Positions 1-7,624 of a stretch of 56,611 nt of DNA are shown in pieces. The DNA is from Lachnospiraceae bacterium (GTDB lineage: Bacteria > Bacillota > Clostridia > Lachnospirales > Lachnospiraceae), in NCBI GenBank assembly GCA_021770345.1, contig JAETRD010000020.1, positions 1-56,611 on the forward strand, written 5' to 3'. A program made the position numbers and the translations under genes. Within the stretch, counting starts at the first letter, position 1. Every line of letters begins with the position of its first letter. The notes under the pieces were generated by a model. The model did not search any database. It worked only from the letters and a program-made list of their open reading frames with translations, and was not told where the DNA came from.

Positions 1-785
1 GTCATAGCCTGTTCCCGTTCTGCCTGACGTTCTGCAAAATCCAAATATCCCGACACAAGCTGCCCCATTGCACGAAGTTCTTTTTCATTCAGATAGTTTT
101 TGGCAATAACAGCCTCCCGCAAAGTAGGTTGGTTTCCTGCAAACGTGGTAAGTCCCATAAATTCCTTTTCCGCATCCGCCCTTGTATAAATAACTTCCGC
201 CGCCGTCTGCCCATGTATTGCATAATGAATTTTGTTCTGAACCTTCTGAAAAAACTGAATGGATATTTCCGCTTTCGGATCATAGTCAATGCTGGTAGCG
301 TAAATCTCCAATACCTGCCTGTAAAATACCTTTTCAGATGCACGAATATCCCTGATTCGTTCCAGCAGTTCCTTAAAATATCCACCGCCGCCTAAGTTTT
401 TCAGGCGTTCATCATCCAGCGCAAAGCCTTTACGCATATACTCTTTCAAAATTCCGGTTGCCCATATCCTAAACTGTGTGCCTCGTTTTGATTTCACACG
501 ATAGCCGACAGAGATAATCACATCAAGATTATAAAATTCCACAGGTTTATCTGAATTTGCAATGTGCAAAATTTGCACATTGCCTTCTCTGGAAAGCTCA
601 CCTTCTTCAAATATATTTTTTATGTGTTTTGAAATTACTGAACGATCTCTCTGAAATAACTCCGCCATCTGCGCCTTTGACAACCAGACCGTATCGCCAT
701 CGAAGATTGTTTCAATCTTTGATAAGCCGTCCTCTGTTGTATAAATTATCATATTTGATTTTCCAATTTCTTCTCTATAATCCAT
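1..785 (-). CDS. RhuM-family protein, 3' end beyond the window
   Basis: The minus strand is open from an ATG at 785 to the window edge, giving the first 261 residues (MDYREEIGKSNMIIYTTEDG...). The text around 'TVWLSKAQMAELFQRDRSVI', 'ISVGYRVKSKRGTQFRIWAT' and 'LKNLGGGGYFKELLERIRDI' is typical of the Virulence_RhuM family. These are about 330-345 residue proteins common on islands and mobile elements. The N-terminal part resembles a winged-helix DNA-binding module. The biochemical role of the family is not established. It sits at the outer edge of an accreted mobile region, so it is likely cargo. Its C-terminal third is outside the window. Confidence 0.85.
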   Translation of the reverse strand, partial: MDYREEIGKSNMIIYTTEDGLSKIETIFDGDTVWLSKAQMAELFQRDRSVISKHIKNIFEEGELSREGNVQILHIANSDKPVEFYNLDVIISVGYRVKSKRGTQFRIWATGILKEYMRKGFALDDERLKNLGGGGYFKELLERIRDIRASEKVFYRQVLEIYATSIDYDPKAEISIQFFQKVQNKIHYAIHGQTAAEVIYTRADAEKEFMGLTTFAGNQPTLREAVIAKNYLNEKELRAMGQLVSGYLDFAERQAEREQAM

Positions 786-898
786 AGCCACCTCGTTGTT
801 TAGTATTTTCTCTAACAATAGTTTGGACACTCTTATCACGTTCTATTATATCTTTTATAATCGTTATTAACAAGGCTCAACTTTCAATTTTTCAGCAA

Positions 899-1036
899 TT
901 ATTCTGCTTTATTTCTTTCATCTTCCGCATGATCATTTCTCGTTATATCAGGTAAATTTTCTATATCTAAATCTGACGCATATTTTTCAATCAAATTTGT
1001 CAATATATCCGCCAGCCCGCTCCATTCATCAGCCAT
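899..1036 (-). CDS. Small 45-residue acidic protein
   Basis: I chose the ATG at 1036 because GGAGG lies eight bases upstream. The product begins MADEWSGLADILTNLIEKYA and continues with an acidic, Asp/Glu-rich tail ending in DERNKAE. The strong ribosome site and the amphipathic, leucine-rich first half argue for a real gene. I do not recognise a family. Its position beside a RhuM gene and a hairpin cluster suggests mobile-element cargo. Confidence 0.5.
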   Translation of the reverse strand: MADEWSGLADILTNLIEKYASDLDIENLPDITRNDHAEDERNKAE

Positions 1037-1302
1037 AAGCATTTCCTCCATATGAACACAAAAAGACCAGCTATAAACTGTTACGTTCATAACTGCCCTT
1101 ACGCTGCCCACATCGGAATCGCACCGTCATTTTATGACCGAATTTTCTATCAGAAAAAATCAGAAGTATCATTATCACAGATATGCTTCATCGCCCCGCA
1201 CAACTGCTGTACATTTTGTCAGGTTTTTATCGCTACATGCCTTTATTAAAGGGATTATTTTCATTCCCTACATTCACCCCAAAACAGATCAAAGCAGGCA
1301 TA

Positions 1303-1386
1303 TCATGGTGCACCTACATAGTGGCTACACATATCCTCACGTCCTGTATGTATATTACAATATTCAGTTTTCATACCGGCTCTCAT
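1303..1386 (-). CDS. Possible 27-residue Cys/His-containing peptide
   Basis: A short reading frame starts at ATG 1386, preceded by GAGG eight bases upstream, and encodes MRAGMKTEYCNIHTGREDMC followed by SHYVGAP. Two Cys and two His are spaced in a way that could bind metal, but that is speculation. The frame could also be the tail of a longer decayed gene, since it stays open upstream to a start at 1497. No family recognised. Confidence 0.3.
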   Translation of the reverse strand: MRAGMKTEYCNIHTGREDMCSHYVGAP

Positions 1387-1556
1387 TTCATTTACCTCGA
1401 ATATTATTCTAAATAGTAAATATGCAATATTCTTTCCTAATTTACGAAAAATTTTAATTTGAAAATCGGCGGTAATATCCGTATGAGGCTTTAGCAATCT
1501 TAAAGAAAAACAGCTTTACAGACTAATAGTTGCTTACATTCCATACTAAAACAGCA

Positions 1557-1697
1557 GCAAGCACTGCCTGTGTCATGGCACAGAGCATAATAGCAAGCAC
1601 TGCCTATGGACGTCCATAGACAGTTTTTTACAGATTTTCCAAGCGTGGAAACCTGTAAAAATTGCTCATAAGGGAAAAATCCCCCTAACCCCCTTTA
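1557..1697. repeat. Cluster of short repeats and hairpins, possible transfer-origin remnant
   Basis: The 13-mer GCAAGCACTGCCT occurs at 1557-1569 and 1593-1605. The second copy runs into a perfect 16-bp palindrome, CTATGGACGTCCATAG (1604-1619). A stem follows at 1625-1661 (TTTTTACAG and TTTTCCA pairing with TGGAAA and CTGTAAAAA, one mismatch each side), then a C-rich CCCCCTAACCCCC tract (1681-1693). Ordered palindromes beside a C-rich tract are seen at transfer origins of clostridial conjugative elements. That reading is inference, because no relaxase gene lies in the window. Confidence 0.4.
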
Positions 1698-1700
1698 CTC

Positions 1701-1943
1701 TTAAAATTCACAAATTACCCTGACGAAATTTCCAATTTTTTCACTTGAAAATATTTTCCTATAGATACCACATATTGCAAAAATAAATATATTATTATGA
1801 AAGACTTTTTCCATAAATGGTTCATCAAAATAATTTATTTTAATCGCATTTTCATCGGAAAAGAGATGCACTACAAAGCACTTTTTCTCGCCCCGCAGTA
1901 CACCTCTTGTAGCATAAATTCCACTATTCTCTTTGAAGCAAAT
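1701..1943 (-). pseudogene. 3' fragment of an unidentified gene cut by the IS3 element
   Basis: An open minus-strand frame runs from the left end of the insertion sequence to a stop at 1701, about 80 residues including KNIRGVLRG-like and 'EKKCFVVHLFSDENAIKINY' text. The composition looks like real protein. The matching 5' part is not found on the other side of the insertion, so the insertion was probably accompanied by a deletion. I do not recognise the family. Confidence 0.35.
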
Positions 1944-2036
1944 TGGTGCTAGAATATAAATAGTACAAGCCAAAATGAGAAATTCCAAATACACATAAGC
2001 ATGGTACAATAGAGACATGCTGAAGGAGGATCTCAT

Positions 2037-2321
2037 ATGGCAAAGCAACATGACAAACAATTTAAACTTGATGCAATCCAGTACTATGAAGATCATAAAG
2101 ATCTCGGTGTACGTGGATGTGCAGAAAATCTTGGCATCGGATACAGCACATTAACAAAGTGGCTGAAAGACTTCCGGGAATCAGGTGATATTCCTGTTCG
2201 TGGTTCTGGCAATTATGCATCCGATGAGCAAAAGGAAATTGCCCGTCTCAGACGTGAATTACGTGATGCCCAAGATGCACTTGATGTATTAAAAAAAGCA
2301 ATCAACATTCTGGGAAAATGA
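2037..2321 (+). CDS. IS3-family transposase OrfA
   Basis: A 94-residue protein with an N-terminal helix-turn-helix (residues about 5-50: KLDAIQYYEDHKDLGVRGCA) and a C-terminal leucine-zipper-like helix ending LKKAINILGK. AGGAGG lies upstream of ATG 2037. The run TTAAAAAAAGC near 2290 is a plausible slippery site. A -1 shift there leads without a stop into OrfB to give the OrfAB transposase, as known for IS3 elements. The stop also overlaps the OrfB start as ATGA. Confidence 0.9.
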   Translation: MAKQHDKQFKLDAIQYYEDHKDLGVRGCAENLGIGYSTLTKWLKDFRESGDIPVRGSGNYASDEQKEIARLRRELRDAQDALDVLKKAINILGK

Positions 2322-3214
2322 CGGAAGCCATTTATCGCGAAGTGTCTGAGAAGGCGGAAACTGCCAAAAAGGCTGGACGCCGGGTTTCCGTCTCCGGAAT
2401 GTTGAAGTTTTTAGGTGTCTCCCGTTCAGGATACCATGCATGGCTCAACCACGTGTCTTCTAATACAGAAAAACGTCGTGAAGCTGTAAAAGAAAAAATC
2501 CAGGATATTTATGATGATTCCAAGCAGAACTATGGTGCTCCCAAAATCGCTGTAGAGCTGCGCAAAACCGGCGAAATCATTTCAGAAAGAACCGTTGGAA
2601 CATATATGCGCCAAATGGGAATCCGTGCTCAATGGAGCAAACCATGGACAATCACCACAAAAGATTCTGATTTCAGCACTGAATTACAAAATATCCTTGA
2701 TGAACAGTTTAATCCTGACCGTCCGAATGCCGTCTGGTGTTCGGATATCACCTACATCTGGACAATAGACGGATTTGTCTATCTGACCAGTATTATGGAC
2801 TTATTTTCCAGAAAAATCATAGCCTGGACGCTTTCAGAAACACTGGAAGTATCCTGTGTGATTGATACTATAAACAAGGCCAAAGCTCGCCGAAATATCA
2901 ATCAGCCATTAATTATCCATTCGGATCGTGGCAGCCAGTATGTTGCAAAGGAATATAAAAAAGCAACCGAAAACATGCAGCGCAGTTACTCGAAGAAAGC
3001 GTTCCCATGGGATAATGCATGTATTGAATCTTTCCATTCTATTATCAAACGAGAATGGCTGAACCGCTTTAAAATTCGCGATTACAAGCAGGCATACCGG
3101 CTGATTTTCGAATATCTGGAAGCTTTCTACAATACCAAACGAATTCACCGCCATTGTGACTATATGTCGCCGGATGAATTCGAGCGAGTGTATGAAAGAA
3201 CACACAAAGGCTGA
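2318..3214 (+). CDS. IS3-family transposase OrfB (DDE integrase)
   Basis: 298 residues, full length for the family. It has an N-terminal HTH_21-type region (DIYDDSKQNYGAPKIAVELR) and an rve catalytic core. DDE residues appear in VWCSDITYIWT, IIHSDRGSQY and the late Glu in NACIESFHSIIKREW. The frame overlaps OrfA by 4 nt and lies in its -1 frame. The gene looks intact, so the element may still be active. Confidence 0.93.
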   Translation: MTEAIYREVSEKAETAKKAGRRVSVSGMLKFLGVSRSGYHAWLNHVSSNTEKRREAVKEKIQDIYDDSKQNYGAPKIAVELRKTGEIISERTVGTYMRQMGIRAQWSKPWTITTKDSDFSTELQNILDEQFNPDRPNAVWCSDITYIWTIDGFVYLTSIMDLFSRKIIAWTLSETLEVSCVIDTINKAKARRNINQPLIIHSDRGSQYVAKEYKKATENMQRSYSKKAFPWDNACIESFHSIIKREWLNRFKIRDYKQAYRLIFEYLEAFYNTKRIHRHCDYMSPDEFERVYERTHKG

Positions 3215-3304
3215 GCTTCTGGCAGGTTAAAATGGGGATAAATTTCTCATTTTAACTTGTACTAAATCTTGACATAGGACCATTTTTCACCTATCCGTTC
3301 TCGA

Positions 3305-3322
3305 CTAATTATCACTAATTAG
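3305..3322. promoter_or_regulatory. Palindrome upstream of the lost recombinase gene
   Basis: CTAATTA-TCAC-TAATTAG, a 7-bp perfect inverted repeat about 20 bp before the former start codon. The same palindrome is kept in the right copy (7383-7400) although the loop differs. Conservation suggests a binding site for the recombinase or a regulator. Confidence 0.5.
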
Positions 3323-3547
3323 TTTTTCCCGGATGGCGATTAGCCTATACATCAATCCTGTCAACCACAATAATCCTATCTACACAACCCTATTATTTAT
3401 CCATTCTGTCAACTCAACTATGCCATTCGATATGTTCCCTAAGCCTTAATTTCAAGGAATTTGACAAGATTGAAAATGCCGTAAAATCGCACTTAAATGC
3501 CACAAATCCCTTGAAATCAGAGCCTTTTCACATACCTACTTTTCAAC

Positions 3548-3577
3548 CCGTGACATCAACACGACACACTCAACATG
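3548..3577. other. Attachment-site core, left end of the islet
   Basis: A 30-bp sequence containing acatcaacacgacacactca is identical to 7637-7666. To its right the two copies diverge at once, which places the recombination point here. The core lies inside the last codons of rlmD in the right copy. Confidence 0.8.
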
Positions 3578-3741
3578 TAATAGTTAGGCTATCACCAAAT
3601 ATATCCATCGTGCTTAAAAGCTTTATTTTTAAGGAATTTTATAATAATTCTGTCTTATCAATCTTATATTTTTGATTAGGCTATTTTTTTAATTCACCGT
3701 TTAAACAATAGTGATGTAGCCAAAACGTTATTACAAAATCA

Positions 3742-4680
3742 CTATAATTGTCCTTCTTCTTGAATTCCCTTTAATCGACTTTCAATTAATACTACTGATA
3801 CACCACCATCTTCATCAGTCATTTCTATATCATTGGCATAGTTGCCAAGTGCCTCATCTAATAGTGTTATACTGCCCATATTTTCTGTAAAAAAGTGATT
3901 ATATTCATTACTTCTAGGAAACGAGTTTATTTTTGCATTTTTTCTTTTAGAATATTTGCAAGCCGCAATCCTTAATAAATCCCATATCATTTTTGACCAC
4001 TCATCTTTCGTCATGTAAGGATTACAATCGAATGTACGCCCCGACTTAAATTTCAATAAATTAACAAGTTCTTTAGATAAGCTGTCATTAATATATAAAT
4101 TATCATTCGGCACAGCACACCCTAATGGAAACATACCTTCTTCAAAGCAGATTCCATTTGTTAATGGATTACTATCAATTAACAAATATTGCGCCCCATC
4201 ATTAATTGTTTTAGGCAAAACGTTTCTTTTCACACCATTTAAAAAACCTGCTCGGCAATATTTAAACTCAGGCCATCTTCTATATAACTCTAACTGATGT
4301 TTCTCATTTTTATGTACTCTTAATGAAGGACGATCCGATATCTTAGCTTGAAGCAATAGAGAATTTAGTATTTTTTCACCATCCCCTCTTCTATATACAT
4401 AAACAAATAAAACATCTCCCAACTCAGGCTTTTTATCTAAGCCTATATCTACTATTGGTTTTTGATGGCAATATACACCCGAAACTGAAAAATCGTAATC
4501 AGGAAAAACCGCCACCAATATATTGAAAAAATCTTTTATAAATTTAGTCGATAAAGCTGCAATATAATCTGGTTCCTGTGGGCTACACTTATTATGAATC
4601 CATTTTACAGTATCTAAAAGAGCTTTTTCAACTAAGGATTCTAAAATAAACTTATTACTATTAATATCGTAAGTATTCAT
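3742..4680 (-). CDS. PD-(D/E)xK-like putative nuclease linked to Kiwa genes
   Basis: 312 residues, starting at ATG 4680 with AGGAG nine bases upstream, only 12 bp after the kwaB-like stop, so it is the third gene of the operon. I do not recognise a named family. A restriction-nuclease-like signature is visible: a helix-rich N-terminus, 'PIVDIGLDKKPELGDVLFVY' (Glu86, Asp89), then a strand 'LNSLLLQAKISD' with Gln111 and Lys113, matching D-x(n)-(E/Q)xK, then 'KHQLELYRRWPEF'. The C-terminal half (about 200-312) is unassigned. Canonical Kiwa has two genes. A possible role is a DNA-cleaving effector or accessory subunit, which is inference. Confidence 0.6.
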   Translation of the reverse strand: MNTYDINSNKFILESLVEKALLDTVKWIHNKCSPQEPDYIAALSTKFIKDFFNILVAVFPDYDFSVSGVYCHQKPIVDIGLDKKPELGDVLFVYVYRRGDGEKILNSLLLQAKISDRPSLRVHKNEKHQLELYRRWPEFKYCRAGFLNGVKRNVLPKTINDGAQYLLIDSNPLTNGICFEEGMFPLGCAVPNDNLYINDSLSKELVNLLKFKSGRTFDCNPYMTKDEWSKMIWDLLRIAACKYSKRKNAKINSFPRSNEYNHFFTENMGSITLLDEALGNYANDIEMTDEDGGVSVVLIESRLKGIQEEGQL

Positions 4681-4692
4681 CGAATATTTCTC

Positions 4693-5685
4693 CTAATCTA
4701 TTTGTGCTGGTTCAGCTACTGTTTTAACATCTGTATCATATTCAGTATCAGTTACATCAGAACGTGTGTATCTCTCATCAAATAAATCAATTAGACTTTC
4801 TACTTCACTAAAAGTGTTAAGCATAATTTGATTCGAGTCTTGATTAAAATTAAATTTTCCTTGCCAACGTGGTAATGTATTAACCTTATTAATCAATTGC
4901 TCTTGTGTCAAATCAAAAACTTTTGATAAACCGATACGCATCATCTTTCTAGCGTATTTAGGTTTACCCCTACTAATATATTCTGTTAACTTTTCAGTGT
5001 TTTCGACAAGATTTTTCTGTACAATACACTGAATTGTCTGTTGTGCTGTCTGATAAATATAATCCTGAAATCCAAAATATTTTTGTAAAAGCGTAGTATT
5101 ACTTGTAATCAAATGATTATTCATTACTATAATATCTATTTTCTTTGCTATTGTCAGCAGGTTTTCACGCTGTTCCTCAAATACAATCTTATTTTCAAAT
5201 CGCATAATCCGAGCCATAGGATTAGTTTTCTTTTTATTTGGTACCATAATACTCCAAAGATGCTGATATATCCAAAGCACGTCTGTTCCTTTTCTAATAC
5301 AGAACATAAGACCAGAGGCATCAATCAAATCTTCTGGTACAAATTCATCAAATTCATCAATATCAGAGATGTATGTAAACGGATGAAAACTATCTCCTTG
5401 TTCGAAAATTAAAATTTTGTGCTGATTATCAGCTAATTTATGACCATCTGCATATTCAGATTCCTGTGATAAAAATTTTTCTTCGAGAATTTCAAAAAAT
5501 ATTTCTTTAAGCACTGTTCTAAAATTTTTTCCCTCTTCATTTTCTTCTTCAGATAATGACATTCTTTTTAGTTTAGGAGAATCCTTTTTTACAACATATG
5601 CTTCTAATCCACTTTGGACTGGATTATCACAAAATTCTTTTATCTTTGTCCTAATTTGTTCTTCATTCAAGCCTGCCTCTGACAT
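4693..5685 (-). CDS. kwaB: KwaB-like antiphage protein (DUF4868)
   Basis: 330 residues. I place the start at ATG 5685 because AAAGGAGG precedes it; an upstream in-frame start at 5736 would overlap the previous gene. The C-terminal half has the DUF4868 pattern: a strand-rich 'KIDIIVMNNHLITSNTTLLQ', a helical region with 'PKYARKMMRIGLSKVFDLTQ', and the closing 'LIDLFDERYTRSDVTDTEYD', which matches the family's end motif. KwaB is the cytosolic, DNA-binding partner of membrane protein KwaA in Kiwa defence, and here it follows a KwaA-like gene by 22 bp. The family call is from pattern memory, not from a search. Confidence 0.72.
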   Translation of the reverse strand: MSEAGLNEEQIRTKIKEFCDNPVQSGLEAYVVKKDSPKLKRMSLSEEENEEGKNFRTVLKEIFFEILEEKFLSQESEYADGHKLADNQHKILIFEQGDSFHPFTYISDIDEFDEFVPEDLIDASGLMFCIRKGTDVLWIYQHLWSIMVPNKKKTNPMARIMRFENKIVFEEQRENLLTIAKKIDIIVMNNHLITSNTTLLQKYFGFQDYIYQTAQQTIQCIVQKNLVENTEKLTEYISRGKPKYARKMMRIGLSKVFDLTQEQLINKVNTLPRWQGKFNFNQDSNQIMLNTFSEVESLIDLFDERYTRSDVTDTEYDTDVKTVAEPAQID

Positions 5686-5707
5686 ATTTTTTCCTCCTTT
5701 GAATTGA

Positions 5708-6352
5708 CTAATCATTATAAATAACAAATACACCATCTGAAATATATTTACGTTTTATTACTGCTTCTTCAACTATTGGCTTTTTATAAGTAATTCCAAT
5801 ATATACCCTTTCCGGATTTGTAATATCATTTGACGGATTTAAAAATTTAAAAGAAAATGTTCTATATTTCATTGCTGCAAGTACCGGATTTTGATAAAAA
5901 GTATTCGACCTTGTCAACAATAAAACAACCATTATAAGCATTGTCAAGAACACTATTAATCCTCTAATAGACTCCACATCATCCGTCAAAAGTGGCAAAA
6001 CATATGTTACCAAAAATGTTGCACCACTATCATTGGGTGAATCTTCTATTATAATTTGCTCTCCTGCTGATTTAAACCCTGCCTTTTGTATTCCGTTGAA
6101 TCCCAATGCAATCATAATTGTAATCATCAACCAAATTATACTGATAACCGAAACAACAAAGCCTCCAAATGAAGTATGATTTATTGCTATAGCAAACGCC
6201 TTTATCCCAGTTTTACTCCAAATATCAATAAATTTATAAATCAATTTAAGATGTAAATTTATATCCAAATGCTTGATAGTCAACAGCAAAAAAAGAGGTG
6301 CAAATGATTGCAAAACAAGACTTCTTTTTAAACTCAAATTATCAGTTTGCAT
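5708..6352 (-). CDS. kwaA: KwaA-like membrane protein
   Basis: 214 residues. I prefer the second ATG at 6352, which has AAAGGA eight bases upstream, over 6385, which has none. Hydrophobic segments lie at about 11-27, 62-83, 112-123 and 131-148, consistent with the four membrane spans of KwaA. The C-terminal third is soluble. Sequence identity to known KwaA is not obvious by eye, so the call rests on size, topology and the adjacent DUF4868 gene. In Kiwa, KwaA is the membrane sensor and partners with KwaB at the inner face of the membrane. Confidence 0.6.
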   Translation of the reverse strand: MQTDNLSLKRSLVLQSFAPLFLLLTIKHLDINLHLKLIYKFIDIWSKTGIKAFAIAINHTSFGGFVVSVISIIWLMITIMIALGFNGIQKAGFKSAGEQIIIEDSPNDSGATFLVTYVLPLLTDDVESIRGLIVFLTMLIMVVLLLTRSNTFYQNPVLAAMKYRTFSFKFLNPSNDITNPERVYIGITYKKPIVEEAVIKRKYISDGVFVIYND

Positions 6353-6390
6353 AAAATCAATCCTTTCAAGTTTTTGTGTTTGCATTTAAT

Positions 6391-6417
6391 TCATATAACC
6401 TTTTTTGAATTAGACAT
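6391..6417 (-). other. 8-codon mini-ORF between recombinase and kwaA-like gene
   Basis: GAGG followed at a good distance by ATG encodes MSNSKKVI and a stop. It may be a leader peptide or the leftover first codons of a second recombinase gene at a cargo insertion point. Evidence is only the ribosome site. Confidence 0.2.
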
Positions 6418-6428
6418 TTCACAAACCT

Positions 6429-7358
6429 CTATTTCATTTTCTTTGAACTATACTTCTCACTTTTCCTCTTAACTCCATCCTCACCTTTCACTACATTACT
6501 CCTCTGGGTCTTCTCAATCTGAACCGCCTCAAAAACTTCTTTCGATATTATAGCAGGATTATTTCCCAATGCCAGATAATGAACTTCGCTCTTACCAGAT
6601 TTCAAAAGTTCGACATCGCCAGTGTACTTCTCATTACTCAGCATAACATCAATAGTTCTCTTGCACCACTTCATTTTTCCTGTTGGCGAGGGAATTTTTC
6701 GCTTTTCAAGTTCCTTGATGATACCAACAACACTTTGACCACTGAGATACAAATCAAATATCAGCTTAACATTATTAGCCTTTTCTTCATCAATTACTAA
6801 ATGACCATCCTCATCATGTTTGTAGCCATAACACTTTCTATCATAAAGTTTTGAAATTCCTGCTGCCGCACGATATTTAATGCCCATCCTGATGTTTTCA
6901 CTTCTTGACTCATTTTCGGCTTGTGCAATGGACTCCATTACAGCCACCATCAAATCGCTATCCGTATTTGCGGTATCCAAGCTATTTCCTTCAAATATCA
7001 CACGAACACCTAACGCTTTTAATTGGTTAAAAGCATCTAAAACTTCAATTGTATCCCTTCCAAACCTGCTGACATCTTTCGTTATGACAATCTCTAGCTT
7101 ATGCGATTTGCAATCCTCCAGCATCCGATTGAACTCTTTTCGTGATGAGCCTGTCTTACTTGTCGCGATATCCATATAAACATCTGACAGAAGCCATTGC
7201 GGTACAGTGGCTGTTAATCTTGTCAGATGAGATACCTGGGCAGTCAGACTTTGGAGCTGCTCCTTGCTGTTTGTACTTACACGACAGTAAATCCCGACCC
7301 GCTTTTCTCTCTTGGGTGGGTTTGCAGGAATGTAATAGACCTTTGGATTTTTTGGCAT
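6429..7358 (-). CDS. Short serine recombinase of the islet
   Basis: 309 residues. The resolvase catalytic domain has the nucleophile Ser28 in VGIYCRVST and the arginine motif SRFGRD. A 'recombinase' DNA-binding domain follows (about 175-280: 'CYGYKHDEDGHLVIDEEKAN' ... 'LSNEKYTGDVELLKSGK'). It ends after a basic tail (KRKSEKYSSKKMK). It lacks the zinc-ribbon and coiled-coil region that brings large serine integrases to about 500 residues, so it is a compact form. AGGTGAG precedes ATG 7358. It lies next to the right attachment core and probably moves the islet. The downstream defence genes follow on the same strand. Confidence 0.85.
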   Translation of the reverse strand: MPKNPKVYYIPANPPKREKRVGIYCRVSTNSKEQLQSLTAQVSHLTRLTATVPQWLLSDVYMDIATSKTGSSRKEFNRMLEDCKSHKLEIVITKDVSRFGRDTIEVLDAFNQLKALGVRVIFEGNSLDTANTDSDLMVAVMESIAQAENESRSENIRMGIKYRAAAGISKLYDRKCYGYKHDEDGHLVIDEEKANNVKLIFDLYLSGQSVVGIIKELEKRKIPSPTGKMKWCKRTIDVMLSNEKYTGDVELLKSGKSEVHYLALGNNPAIISKEVFEAVQIEKTQRSNVVKGEDGVKRKSEKYSSKKMK

Positions 7359-7382
7359 ATTTTCTCACCTATCCGTTTTCGA

Positions 7383-7400
7383 CTAATTATCATTAATTAG
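7383..7400. promoter_or_regulatory. Palindrome in the recombinase leader
   Basis: CTAATTA-TCAT-TAATTAG, just upstream of the recombinase ribosome site. It is conserved with the left copy at 3305-3322 while the loop base changed. A likely operator or recombinase site. Confidence 0.5.
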
Positions 7401-7624
7401 TTTTTCCCAGATGGTGGTTAGTCCATGCATCAATCCTGTCAATTCAACATACTAAATATCCATCCTATCTCCACAACATACCCCATATCCTTTCTGTCAA
7501 CTCAACTATACCATTTGATATGTTCCCAAAGGCTTTATTTTACAGCATTTGACAGGATTATTAACATTGGAATACCGCTCTTAAAACCTCACAAATCTCC
7601 TGAAATCAGAGCCTTTCTACACAC

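Larger units (their letters stand above)
1944..3282 (+). mobile_element. IS3-family insertion sequence, 1339 bp
   Basis: Two overlapping transposase frames are enclosed by imperfect inverted repeats of about 40 bp. The inner 24 bp (TAGTACAAG..AAAATGAGAAATT) match at 22 positions, and both outer ends begin TGGT. No target duplication is visible (aat on the left, ttt on the right), so the element has probably recombined or caused an adjacent deletion. On the right its end coincides with the start codon of what was a serine recombinase gene, judged from the long repeat that follows and is also found upstream of the intact recombinase at 7358. Confidence 0.85.
3284..3577. repeat. Left copy of a ~295-bp direct repeat ending in an att core
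   Basis: This stretch is clearly homologous to 7371-7666, by eye with many substitutions but few gaps. In the right copy it is the untranslated region between the recombinase start and the rlmD 3' end. Here it ends in the same core and encodes an alternative rlmD tail (VECVVLMSRVEK, stop). It therefore marks a second recombinase-type element joined in tandem, whose recombinase gene has been replaced by the IS3 element. Confidence 0.85.

Noticed and set aside
2909-3205. 98-residue antisense frame in the transposase
   Set aside because: Lies fully within OrfB on the opposite strand with no ribosome site; a shadow of the real gene.
1941-3285. Target-site duplication of the IS3 element
   Set aside because: Flanks are aat and ttt; no 3-4 bp match.
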